From Chenopodium formosanum (lineage: Eukaryota > Streptophyta > Magnoliopsida > Caryophyllales > Amaranthaceae): a DNA stretch of 64,000 nt. A model generated the notes under the pieces. The model did not search any database, was not told the origin of the DNA, and was given only the letters and a program-made list of their open reading frames with translations. Of this stretch, positions 46,284-56,655 are shown piece by piece (position 1 is the stretch's first letter; the number at the start of each line of letters is the position of its first letter). The stretch covers positions 46,722,165 through 46,786,164 of the forward strand of contig CM044868.1 of the NCBI GenBank assembly GCA_024500155.1, given 5' to 3'. Both the position numbers and the translations under genes were made by a program.

Positions 46284-46826
46284 CCAACCGGAAGAATCCT
46301 TATTGACACCGGCAGCTCATCAGACATCATCAGCCTCCGGTGCTTGCAAAAGCTGAAATACAATGTCAGCAGCATGCATCCGGTCACCCACCCCTTTGTT
46401 GGTTTTGGGGGTGGGATGGTCTACCCAGCCGGAAGAATTGACTTACCCATCCGGCTGGGAGAGAAGGGCCAAGGACGACATATTGTCGTCAGATTCTTGG
46501 TCGTTGAGGAGTTGACCGCCTACAACATTATCCTTGGCCGGCCAGCCCTCAATGTAGCCAAGGCAGTAATCATCCCGTCTTTCATGCTCATCAAGTATGA
46601 GAGGGATGACGGCACTGTTGGTTCCCTGAATGGGGATCAGAAGACGGCCCGAGAGTGCTATCTCTCAGCCGTCAAAGGCACCGTGGCCCCAGGTGGCCAG
46701 GAGCCAATAGATTTTGACAATGTTAAGGAGGCCGATCCATCACCAGTCCCACCAGCAGCCGGAAAGAAAAGAAATGCACCTAGTGGAGGTGAAGAAGGAG
46801 AAAAAATAGCAATCACTGACCGGTGA
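46284..46826 (+). pseudogene. Tat element protease
   Basis: The retropepsin loop LIDTGSSSDIISL lies at 46291-46330, just upstream of the clear open frame from 46344. The frame continues with FVGFGGGMVYPAGRIDLPI, FLVVEELTAYNIILGRP and the segment ending at LSAVKG. D-T-G is intact. A stop at 46824-46826 separates it from RT. Confidence 0.82.
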
Positions 46827-46905
46827 ACGGTAAGATGAGCTCCGTCCCCAACCGGCTAGTGAACATATTGACATACCTCTGGACGACAGCCGTCCGGAGC
46901 GTACC

Positions 46906-47711
46906 GTGAAGGTTGGGACGGTTGCCTTTGCTAAGTTAGGTGCAGACTTGCACCTTCTGAGAGAATTCAAAGACATTTTTGTCTTTGAAGTGGAAGAGAT
47001 GCCAGACGTCAGCCGGATCTTGCTGTCCACAAACTCGCCGTGGACCCTAAAAAGAAGCCCATCCGACAAAAGAAAAGAAATCACGGCGAGAAAAGAAGTC
47101 AGGCGGCAGCTGCCGAAGTAAAAAAGCTGTTGGATGCTGGGTTCATTCGGCCATGTAATTTCCCTGACTGGGTGGCGAATGTTGTGCTTGTAAAGAAGCC
47201 GAATGGTACCTGGCGGATGTGTGTTGATTACACAGATCTCAACAAGGCATGTCCCAAGGACAGTTATCCGCTTCCTAAGATCGACAGTCTGGTCGATTCA
47301 ATAGCCGGGCATGCCTTGATGAGCTTTATGGATGCCTACTCCGGCTTCCATCAGATACCCCCTGTGGAAGAAAGATCAAGAAAAGACGGCCTTCGTCACT
47401 GTCAGGGGCTATTCTGCTACACGGTGATGCCGTTTGGTTTGAAAAATGCGCCGGCTACGTTCCAACGGATGATTAATACGGTCTTTATTAATCAAATTGG
47501 GAGGAATGTAGAGGCATACATTGATGACATGATAGTCAAATCCAAACAGCAGGCGGATCACCTTGCTGATCTCCGAGAATCCTTCACCACACTCAGGCGG
47601 CATAAGGTTATGTTAAATCCTAAGAAATGCGTCTTTGGTGTTGAGTCTGGGAAGTTTCTCGGATTCCTGATTGATCAAAGGGGGATAGAGGCTAACCCTG
47701 AGAAGATATAG
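46906..47711 (+). pseudogene. Tat element reverse transcriptase
   Basis: RT motifs in order: FIRPCNFPDWVANVVLVKKP, WRMCVDYTDLNKACPKD, FMDAYSGFHQI, CYTVMPFGLKNAPATFQRM, and the active-site box VEAYIDDMIVKS. A frameshift lies near 47050-47100 and a TAG at 47709-47711 interrupts the NPEKI..AVIDM segment. The two catalytic aspartates are preserved. Confidence 0.88.
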
Positions 47712-47767
47712 GCGGTGATTGACATGAAGTCACCCCGCACTGTCAAGGAAGCACAAAGATTAACCGG

Positions 47768-48300
47768 TTGCCTGCAATCAGGAAGAAGACCAGGTTTGAG
47801 TGGGGGGATGATGCTGAGGCAGCTTTTCAACGGCTGAAAGAGCACTTGCACTCTTTGCCAAGGCTTGTTAGTCCACTTCCTAGAGAGGTGTTATACATGT
47901 ACCTAGCCGTCTCAGATCATGCCCTCAGCGCCGTTCTCCTTGCTGAGAGAGACGGTGTACAGCTTCCGGTCTATTTCATTAGCCATGTTCTTAAAAATGC
48001 TGAGCTCCGCTATCCCATGGTAGAAAAATTTGACCTTACCCTGTATATGGCTTTCAAGAAATTGAAACCTTATTTTCTGGCTCATCCGGTGGTAATCTAC
48101 ACCGACCAGCCACTTAAGCGACCAATGTCTCTTTGGAGTCATCCGGCAGAATGTTGAAATGGGCTATTGAGTTGCAAAGTCTTGAAATCACTTTTGATCC
48201 TAGAAAGGTAGTGAAAGGTCAGGCGTTTGCCGACTTCATTGTTGAAATGACACGACCGGTGCAACCGGATATTATTGACCAGGGTTTGGAAAGTGTATGT
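47768..48300 (+). pseudogene. Tat element RNase H (first domain)
   Basis: RKKTRFEWGDDAEAAFQRLK, LYMYLAVSDHALSAVLLAE, PVYFISHVLKNAELRYPMVEK and VVIYTDQPLKRPM are the gypsy RNase H landmarks. The frame shifts at about 48133-48157, after which GRMLKWAIELQSLEITFDPR continues in another frame. Confidence 0.85.
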
Positions 48301-48700
48301 AGACGAAAGCTCAACGAAGAACGGCTGCGGTGCAGAAATTATATATGAGTCCCCTGAGGGGGACAAATTTGAATATGCACTGCGGTTTAAGTTTCAAGCC
48401 TCAAATAACGAGGCGGAATATGAAGCCCCGCTAGCCGGAATCCGCATGTGTAAGGCAGCAGGGGCAACTAAAATTGATGCCTATTCTGATTCACAGTTGG
48501 TCAGCCAGTATGAGGGAGCATATGAGGCAACCCACCCGGCTATGATCAGATCCTTCAGGCAGTCAAAGAAGAGACCGGGGCACTTGAGGAATTCCGTCTG
48601 AATCAAGTGCCTAGGTCAGATAACAACCAGGCGGATGCGTTGTCCAAATTGGCTTCATCCGCCTGCTGTGACACTCCTCGGTCGGTCTTTTGGGAAGTTT
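48275..48700 (+). pseudogene. Tat element second (archaeal-type) RNase H
   Basis: WKVYVDESSTKNGCGAEII, SNNEAEYEAPLAGIRMCKA, IDAYSDSQLVSQYEGAYEA, then, after a stop at 48601, PRSDNNQADALSKLAS. D-E-D-type acidic residues are present (YVDES, NNEAEYEA, YSDSQ, NNQADALS). A second RNase H between RNase H and integrase is the known signature of the Tat lineage. Confidence 0.88.
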
Positions 48701-48709
48701 TTGAAAAGA

Positions 48710-49754
48710 GAAGCATACATGAAAAGCCCATTGGAATCTTAGACCGAAGCTCTACGTGGATGGATGACATCCGGGCATATTTAGCAGACGGCAAGCTCCC
48801 TGATTCATCACAGGAGGCAGCCGTCTTGAAAAAGCGAGCAACAAACTTCTAGTTGAGAAATGGAGAACTCTTCAAGACGGGTTTCCTCAAACCTTTATTG
48901 AAGTGTGTTACCCCAGAGAAGGGGAAAGAAATTCTCGAAGAATTGCATGCTGGATACTGCGCCTCTCATATAGGCGGCAGGTCCTTAGCCGCCAGAGCTG
49001 TGGATTATTTCACCAAATGGGCAGAAGCTGAGCCGGTAAAAAACATCAAGACAAAGGATGTCATCTCCTTCATCTGGAAGAACATCATCACCCGGTTTGG
49101 GGTACCTATGTCTATGGTGTTTGATAATGGCCCTCAGTTTGAGACCCCTCAGCTCAAGACTTGGTTGGGAGATCAGGGTATCTCACATTGTTTTGCATCA
49201 GTCGGCCGACCCCAAGCAAACGGCCAAGTTGAAGCCTTCAACAAACTCATCTCAGACGGCATAAAGAAGAAAATTGAAAGAGCCGGTGGTTTATGGGCAG
49301 AAGAATTAATTCATGTCCTGTGGGCCATCCGGACTACTGCTAAAGGGGCAACCGGAGAAACCCCATTTCTTATGGTATACGGTGCTGAAGCTGTCTTGCC
49401 CATTTAGCATTATGAGCCGACTCTCAGAGTTATGCTCTATGATGAAGAGGCAAATTGGGAGGCCATGCGGCTGGCATTGGACTCCCTCCCGGAACGCAGG
49501 GGCAACGCTGCCCTACGCCATGAGATATACCGTCTGAGAATGATCATAGCTTATAACAAGAAAGTGCACAAGCGTCCTCTGAAAGTGGATGATTTTGTGT
49601 TACGAAAAATGGAGGCAACCGGAAGGGCCAATGTGGCTGGGAAGCTAACCCCTAATTGGGAAGGCCCCTACCGAATTTATGAAGAAGTCAGGAACACGGT
49701 CGCCGCCTGCGTAGAACTTGGAATGTAGACAATCTAAAAAAGTATTACTTCTGA
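48710..49754 (+). pseudogene. Tat element integrase with internal deletion
   Basis: The zinc finger keeps its two histidines (ELHAGYCASHIGGRSLAA), then the sequence jumps straight to AVDYFTKWAEAEPVK in the catalytic core. The two cysteines of the HHCC finger and the first catalytic Asp are therefore missing, a loss of very roughly 80-90 codons. The second Asp (VFDNGPQF) and the Glu (QANGQVEAFNKL) are present. Stops occur at 48852 and 49407. The C-terminal part (KRPLKVDDFVLRKM, KLTPNWEGPYRI, then RTWNVDNLKKYYF) ends pol at 49752-49754. Integration-incompetent. Confidence 0.9.
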
Positions 49755-50080
49755 GAATGTATAATTTTTGTAAACAGTAAGTCAATTAATGAAAATTCAG
49801 GCTTTGTTTGCATAATTATTTTTGCCACTTTTATTGTTCGTCCGCCGGGGTAATACCCAGACGGACCCTGTGTTTAACTTACTAAGTTTGATACTTAGTT
49901 TGGTTGAATATTATTTATTTAATTACGAATAATCTATGAAGAACAATTGAGTAACTGAGTATCGGTCATTGGCTGAAATTCTTACTTAGGTTATTTATTC
50001 CAAAGTTGCACTAACTTCCCCTATTGGGGCAAAAGGTTGTGTAATGGCTATAAGAAGCTCAAAGCACCCGCTTTTATGGC

Positions 50081-50208
50081 CGGCTGTGCACTTGGTTTGG
50101 GGCAATCACCATTGTGATTGATTGGCCTAAAAACACTCCATACTTCTCCTAGTATCAAGTGTTTTCGAGCCAATCAATCAACTTGAAATAAAACCAACCA
50201 CACAGCCG
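50081..50208. repeat. Long imperfect hairpin between convergent genes
   Basis: The arms CGGCTGTGCACTTGGTTT and AAACCAACCACACAGCCG (15 of 18 pairs), GATTGATTGGC and GCCAATCAATC, AAAACACT and AGTGTTTT, and ATACT with AGTAT fold as successive helices over 128 bp. It sits after the pol stop and before the 3' end of the antisense gene, where both transcripts should terminate. Confidence 0.85.
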
Positions 50209-50670
50209 TCCAGGGGCAAGAGCACCCGGACTACAAACTGCCGCATGCTTTTTTAAGTTAGGCAAAATAATAATGAATTGCAAACATAACGCAAAATTCA
50301 AATCGAAAATTCGAAACACAAACAGGTATAAAAGAACCGACTGAGTCGGAATACTTCATTAAGAAGGCTCAAAGGCCAGAAGTTGTGTTAACCGGAGTTA
50401 CATCCGGTGAGGAAACAAAAAAAGAAATTGTTAATCCAACCCCATGGTTGGTAAAAATACAACAAAACACGGCATACAAGTCGGTAAAGAAATAAAATGG
50501 CATACTGCCGCTGAAGTTTTGGGAGGCCCGCCTAAGGCTGAGGTGGATGCTGCTGCTGCGGCTGAGTCTGGCTGGTTTGGCCTTCGTTTTGCTCATCCGC
50601 CGCCGGCTCCTCGTCATCAGAGATATGATGCAGCCCAATCTTTGAAGCGCGGCGGTGGAGCATCACCCTG

Positions 50671-53149
50671 CTAGGCATCATACACCGCACTGGCGTAATC
50701 ATACCTTGGCTTATAGACCTCAAAGTCTATTTCTGGGTAAAGGAGGTTGCAGCCGGGCCAAGTTGTCCCGCTCATTCTCCTCTCTCAGCCGTTTCTGCTC
50801 TTGGGCCAGCTCGTCCGACTGCTTGTTGCGCAGATTGATGAGCTCGACCCTTAGGTGGTTATTGTCTTTATTGTCTGTTCGGAGTTGGGCATTCTCCCTG
50901 TCAGCATCTTCTAATGCCTTGAGATCTGATTTGGCATCTTTCAGCTGCTTATCAAGGTCATGCTGTTAGCTTCATCGTTTGCAGTCGTCAAACTCCAGAT
51001 CAGCTCCTCCTGTTTCAACTCTACTGCTTTAATCTTTAAATTACACATATAATCAGAATGTTCTAGGGCCCTCAGTTTAGCGTCATTTACCTCTTCTTGC
51101 TTCCGCCTGAAGGGGCCCCGGAGACTGTCCACTCTCAGCTGAGACAATAACAACCGGTTTATGAGTTACTTAGCCAAATTAAAGATAAAAGATATCAGGG
51201 TAGAGGGATTTTTTACCTCAGCCAGAGAACCCATTATCCGGTTGAAGTCCACGACCTGCACATAGGTATGGAGTTCTTCTCAGACCGAGTGAGGGTCCTC
51301 ACCATCCGTTTTGCAAAGCTTGCAAGATCCGGCTCGTCAGAAGTCAAATGTGCATCAAAAGTAGCGCTTTGTGAGATAGAAGCAGCGTAGTCGGCATTCA
51401 TCCGTTGCCGGCTGCTAACTGACCCTTTTGAAGGATCAACCTTGGTCTTGACTCTAATAAAATCAAGTGGCCAAGGTATTTCAGTTCGTTTCTTACCTTG
51501 GGCTTCCGGATGGGTCTCCGGCTTCTTCTCCTCCCCAGTGGTTGCCGCACCGCTTGCAACCTCAGGTGGCTCGCCACCCTTCAATGCCGTAGAGACATCC
51601 GACGCTTTCTGCTGTGAGCGTTCTGAGCTTTCGCTCAATTTTCTCAGTACAGCAGGGGATTTGCCCCCAGTCGTTGGACGACCGGATTGGGCAGATGTTT
51701 GTTTCTGGGGGGTCCTTCCTGGCGGCTTTCGCAGCCGGAGCCTTCTTCGGATCATCTCCTTGCCTTTTGAGCATCTTGGAGAAGGATCGTGGAATCTTCT
51801 TGACGGACTCCTGAGAAATAAACAAAGGGTAAGTATACCCAACCGGTAAAAAAAAAAAAAAAAAAAAAAAATGCAAACACATAAAGTCAGGCGGTCTTAC
51901 CTCGCCTTTCTTAGAATCCTTAGCCTCGACGGCTGCCTTTTTGGCAAGTGCCGCCTCTTTGCGCAGCAGCGTCGCGGACTTAACCGGTGTTTTTGCCTGG
52001 TCAACCATCCTCAAGGCTTTGTCTGCAAGAACAAGAATTTAAAGTAGAGAAAATTAAGGCAAATACGCAATTGAAATAAAATAACAATCATTCCGGATGA
52101 GAAGTATTCTACCCCTTGGAAACATGGTACTTAGCCCGCAGGCGGACAAGAAGCACTCGTCCTTGAAGAATTCCGGATGGGGAATCCAGTTTTTGGGTAC
52201 AATAATATGAGTCCCATCCCCCATGGGCTAAGTTGTTGTTTCAAAGAATCCCGGCTCCATTATTTGCTCCCGGGCCTTAGTAGATAGTGCCGGGAGAGGG
52301 CATTTGCGTCCAAGGAGAGCCGATTCAGTATTGTACCGGCGCAGTGTCCGGTTGTGTCTTAGGGTGGGGGAGGAAATCAAATAAAACTTGTCCTTCCACC
52401 CGGACCATTTGGACTCTTTGTCCAAAGTCATTAAGTATTGGGGCAAAGTAGTCAGAGTATACCATGCCCCATGGCCGCCTGGAGCCCTGCTGAAATAGTG
52501 CATGTGAGCGAAGGCAGAGAAACTGGAGTTCAAGTTCTAAAACTCGCAGGCGGCGATGTAACTTAAGATATTCACCCACGAGTTAGGGGTGAGCTCCAAA
52601 CCCCCAGATCGTACCCCTTGAGGATTTTCCTAATCCCGGGGTGGAGGGGGAACCGGAGGCCGACTTCGATAACCGCCTCGTAGCAGATGAAGTAATCATG
52701 TGCATGATCAATGTCGTCACTCCAGGCCATTACAGCATCAGCCGAAGGGACAATAATCTCCCAACCCCTTCCAAAGGGATGTTTCTCTTTAAAGGCTCTG
52801 AACCCGCTATTAAGTAGGGCGATATTACTCGGCAGCATCCTGGTTTTTTTGGGGTTGGGATTGTCAGCAACCTTGGGCGGCTGCTGATAGTCAGCCGCAA
52901 AATCATCCTCGTCGGAGCCGGAAGATTCGACTCTTGATCCTTGGCCGACCTCAGCATCGCCGGCTTCATTAGAGGAGGCGGCTCCCTCGCCGTCTACCTC
53001 TCTTACTCCAGAGCTCCCGGAGGTAGAGGGAGCCTCTTCGTCAGATCTGCTCTCCTCCCAATCCCTCTGTTCCCCTTCCGGGAAAACTTCATCGGTTGCA
53101 TAGTGCGCCGGCTCTTAGACCGCCTGGCCGTCTGTTTCGTTCTGGCCAT
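50671..53149 (-). pseudogene. Antisense multi-exon accessory gene of the Tat element, histone H3-like N-terminus
   Basis: The start at 53149 reads MARTKQTARRSKSRRT; the first nine residues equal the histone H3 N-terminus. An acidic Ser/Asp/Glu-rich stretch follows (GSSGVREVDGEG, VESSGSDEDDF), then a globular region with WEIIVPSADAVMAW, YEAVIEVGLRFPLHPGIRKI and WSGWKDKFYLIS. That region resembles the plant 'putative gypsy-type transposon' family (Transposase_28-like, from memory). After three introns (52112-52023, 51900-51811 and 51216-51139, all GT-AG and phase-consistent) come basic low-complexity and coiled-coil segments (RRKQEEVNDAKLRALEH, RVELINLRNKQSDELAQ) and the end at 50673-50671 (LLYPEIDFEVYKP..). 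A one-base shift near 53085 and others near 52575 and 51695 break this copy. Possible role: chromatin-directed accessory protein, an inference from the N-terminal motif only. Confidence 0.75.
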
Positions 53150-53155
53150 TGTGTC

Positions 53156-53376
53156 CTGCACAGAGGGAGGAATTCGGAGATGAGCATATTGGTTCCGACA
53201 GTCCAAAAGAGGCACCCCCTGTTCTAGACTCAACCGTTCCTGGGGATCACTGAGTGTCCTCAGCAGTGCCGAGTGAGTGGATTGGGAACTCATTCTCTAA
53301 AAAAACCGGGTATACAGGCGGAAAAAATGGTATACAAATTGAAAGGGAGGAAAGCTAAAATAATACAGCCGGTTAC
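53156..53376 (-). other. 5' UTR intron of the antisense gene
   Basis: The donor AGCGAG|GTAACC (53377/53376) and the acceptor CTCCCTCTGTGCAG (ending 53156), with a pyrimidine tract, place the first exon in the leader. The start codon MARTKQ begins six bases after the splice. An in-frame upstream extension exists without splicing, so RNA data would settle the N-terminus. Confidence 0.6.
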
Positions 53377-53567
53377 CTCGCTTTTACTCTGGAAAAATCT
53401 GAAAACCGCTACAGCCGGTGAACCGGGTGATGAACTGCTAGCACTCGGAAGCTTGAAACTTGCTGTGACGCAGACGGGAGCAGAGAAATCTCTCTCTAGA
53501 ATCTCTCTTTTTCTCTCTCTAAAAAGTCAATGTGAACGTAAGGTGTGAAAAGGAGGGGGGTAACTTT

Positions 53568-53758
53568 CTATTTATAGAAAGTGAAAGTGGGGGGAAAATT
53601 TTTGATTTGAAATTTAAAAATTTTACCCGTTACTGTTCACCTATGAAAGGTGGACACGTGTCACAGGCCCCACGTGATATGCACGTGCGACCTGTGAGGG
53701 GCAAATGTTTAGAGTATTTATACCCAAGACACGTGGACCAATGAGAGGACGCCACGTG
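53568..53758 (-). promoter_or_regulatory. Promoter of the antisense gene: TATA box and G-boxes
   Basis: On the minus strand CTATAAATAG lies at 53577-53568, and the downstream leader is AGAGAG-rich. Upstream of it are five CACGTG motifs: 53655-53660, 53671-53676, 53682-53687 and, inside the LTR, 53730-53735 and 53753-53758. G-boxes bind plant bZIP and bHLH factors. The arrangement suggests an independent promoter next to the 3' LTR. Confidence 0.6.
53693..53705 (+). other. Polypurine tract of the Tat element
   Basis: TGTGAGGGGCAAA directly before the 3' LTR start TGTTTAG. Confidence 0.7.
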
Positions 53759-54199
53759 TCGAGGTCAGGATGGCCCATGTGGCTCAACATCCTCTTGACA
53801 CTTGGCGCCCTCAGATATGCCTCTGAAATGGCGGCCTTCAAGGGCCCAAATCCCTAGGAGCGCCGTAAAACGGCGCAGCCCACTAAAATCTAGGTCAAGT
53901 GACCTAGGTAGGGGCACATTCTCCAACGACCCTATAAATAGGGAGATATTTCCCCATTTTGGGGACACATTCAATCATTTATTACACCTGCATTCTCTCA
54001 CATCAGAGAAAGACCTGAGCTTGGAATCCGAGCAGATACTCACCTAAATTTCCGTTCTCTTTATTCCTTTTCAAGTTACTAACTTGACCGTCGGAGGCGG
54101 AGCTCCAACCACCCGAAGTCTCCGTTATTTTGCAGGTATAGCTCAGCCGGATCTGACTTCGTGTTGTAACTCTCCCGAGGGACAAAAACACCCAAAACA
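53706..54199 (+). repeat. 3' LTR of the Tat element
   Basis: 494 bp, the partner of 43765-44232. It is longer mainly through an extra piece (catttattacacctgcattctctcac, about 53976-54002) missing from the 5' LTR. TATA at 53933-53940. Confidence 0.95.
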
Positions 54200-54230
54200 A
54201 TGTTATTCTCTCTTTTCTCCTAATTTGTCA

Positions 54231-54248
54231 TGGTATTAGGGCCAGGTT
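54231..54248 (+). other. PBS of the copia-type element
   Basis: TGGTATTAGGGCCAGGTT next to the LTR end; two mismatches from the initiator-Met PBS TGGTATCAGAGCCAGGTT. About 400 bp of unrecognised sequence follow, up to the solo LTR at 54643; no gag is readable. Confidence 0.75.
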
Positions 54249-54642
54249 AAAGTTTTCAGTCTTCCAATATGTTGCCCCCTTCCTTATGTGGCTAACCTGA
54301 ACCAACAAACTGTTTTGTTTCATCTACATTTTAGTAGAATTTCCTTTCTTCATTCCAATGTATCCTATAATATATGTTTAAGCTTTTTGGGCTATCTTAA
54401 GACTCTCCTATTGGTACCCTTGGTGGGGGAAGTTTCGCACTGATTTGATTTCAGCTCATGGCCTTTCTATACTTAAGTATTTTCTTGCTTTAGGATGAGA
54501 TGTGATCATATACCCAGCTGTCATTTAGTCAATTTAAAAGTTGATTATTATTGACACTAAAGGGTTTCAATGTTGCTTGAATTCACGGTGTATTCATGTT
54601 TTGTATGAGATAAAATCTGTTATTAAGTTATTATTTTGTCAC

Positions 54643-56650
54643 TGTAGGCGTCATTTGAGGTGTGCCTACATTGAGCATGTGGTGAATATGCTTGGTATCC
54701 ATAGAAAGTGGGAATTGACATAATACGATTAGGGATAAGGAAAGTATGGAGCTGTCAATAAGTTTTTAAGGAACTTGTAAACCGTTTACGGATCATAAAA
54801 GGCAACCACGAATAAAGGGATATTGATAGACAACAACGATTGACTTGTGAAGGTTACACCCTATTCATAATTCATGCGATTAGTAACTCCATATGGTTCG
54901 GAACCACGAAAAGAGGATCAGGGATGATGGTACGAAGTGAGTCATGGAGTCACATTCGTCCGTATTGGCCTCTACTCGATTCTTATTGTGAAAAGTAATT
55001 TCTACGATCTCAAAGGCATGCAAACAAAATATTCAATTTGCTCCAAACTATTATTATGCTAAGTTGGTTGAATATTAATGCAACATATAATTCTAAAATA
55101 TTGTGATCACTTGATTAATAACAAGATTAAAGGAACCTAAACCGGTTGTCCAAATTATCTTATTTGGCATGATTTTCAATTACATATTCCCTTTAAACAT
55201 GCAATATGGTGATCATAAAAAATAAAATAGAATAAACATTAATATTAGAAGCAATTCAACAATAAATTGTTAGTAAAATCAAATCATAATAAACCTAATC
55301 ATGGTACTAATAACGAGAGTAAAAATAAGTGTAATTAAGTGATTAATTACTCACTTTTCGCGTTTCCTTGAATTGCTACATCATGAATAAATTGTTAGTA
55401 ACTTCAATATGTAATAAATCAAATGAAAATTAAATTAAATTATAACAAGAGTTGATTTTGTCCAAACCCTCGGTTAATTCTACCTTTTCAGGCCTTGGTT
55501 TAAGGACAAAACCTCGGGTCAAGTATGGACTCATTGGAGTGCTTAGGAGAAGTATTTTGGAAGAATAGGGAGACTAGTGTTTAGGCTAAAGAGGGAGAAG
55601 AGAATGATTTTGTGATCAAGCTTGTTGATGATTGAAAAAGGGGTGATATGACCTATATTTATAATGAAAAAAAAGGGTCGAAGAATCAAGAAAAGATCTA
55701 ATTCGAATCAGAATAAAACTCTTGCGATAAACAACAATTTTTAGGTTTTTGTTTTTATCATATCTTTTGATCCAGAAATCGAAATAAGATAAATAATACG
55801 TCGTTAGAAAGCTGTTGAAGTTTACTTTCTAACCCAATTGGAATCAAATTAAAATCCTTTTTAGAATAAAAGATATGGCCGAAATAGTGGGACGGGGTTT
55901 TGGATAGAGTTTGGTATTTCAATCATACTTTTTTCGTTATAACTCGAAATTAATATTATAATATATCATTAGAAAGATAATCTCAAGAGCTATCCAACCA
56001 TTTAAGTTTTGGATAAAAATTATGAGGCAAGAAAATCATATCTGACTATCTTTGAACGTCTTTCAATTCGAATAGAATAAGGACTTTCAAAAAGAAAAGT
56101 TTTATTCAATTCTAAAATTTTTAATCTTATCTTTTCATAAAGGATAATCATGATCTTTTAGAAACTTATTGAAGCTTCTAATTAATCCTAATTGGTTTAG
56201 GAATGGAATTAAATCCTTTGGACCCTCCACATGATCATTCGGTCGTAGGTAAGGTGGACTTAGGTTCGGTTTAGGCTCAGTTTAGTATTATGACTATAAC
56301 TTGTTCGTTATAATTCGGATTTGGGCTTATAATATATCGTTGGAAAGCTATTTTCAAGCATTATCCAACTATTCAATCATTGACCCAGATTATGGACCAA
56401 AATAAATTGGTCTAAAGGTTTTTATAAAAAGGACACAAAATGATTGATTTTAGGTTTAAAGGCATGAAAAGAGGAAAATAAGTTATGGTTTAGGGAAATG
56501 GGCTAGGAATTGGGTTGGTTTATGAAATGTATGGGATTGAATATGGATTTAAGCACTCCAAAGATTAAATGCTCAACCCGACCAATAATGGCGGTGAAAG
56601 GTTGTTCATCATCGGGGTTGATTTTGGGGAGACATTTTTAGGTGTCTACA
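54643..56650 (-). mobile_element. Solo Ogre-like LTR (family B3), 2008 bp
   Basis: TGTAGGCGTCATTTG ... TTAGGTGTCTACA on the plus strand, flanked by GTCAC on both sides (54638-54642 and 56651-56655). Its transcriptional sense is taken as minus from the PBS side of its relatives. It matches the LTR at 5395-16254 over its whole length but lacks the CCGTGWCACGG array. No PBS or PPT adjoins it. Confidence 0.93.
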
Positions 56651-56655
56651 GTCAC

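Larger units (their letters stand above)
43765..54199 (+). mobile_element. Tat-lineage Ty3/gypsy element with antisense gene, 10.4 kb
   Basis: LTRs at 43765-44232 and 53706-54199, target duplication ATGTT (43760-43764 and 54200-54204), PBS and PPT all present. Sense strand: gag, protease, RT, RNase H, a second RNase H, integrase (44266-49754), heavily mutated. Antisense: a five-exon gene (53149-50671). A long hairpin lies between the two 3' ends. The dual RNase H and antisense ORF are consistent with the Tat clade; Grande of maize was described with an antisense gene in this position (from memory). Confidence 0.93.
43529..54230 (+). mobile_element. Copia-type LTR and PBS, split by the Tat element
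   Basis: The LTR runs 43529-43764 and resumes at 54205-54230 (262 bp in all), starting TGTTAGGAATATAGG and ending AATTTGTCA. A PBS follows at once. The LTR has a TATATAAATAG box at about 43713. The Tat element sits inside it with the duplication ATGTT. Short LTR and initiator-Met PBS are typical of copia, but no pol remains, so the class is inferred. The LTR's own target duplication and partner LTR were not found. Confidence 0.75.
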
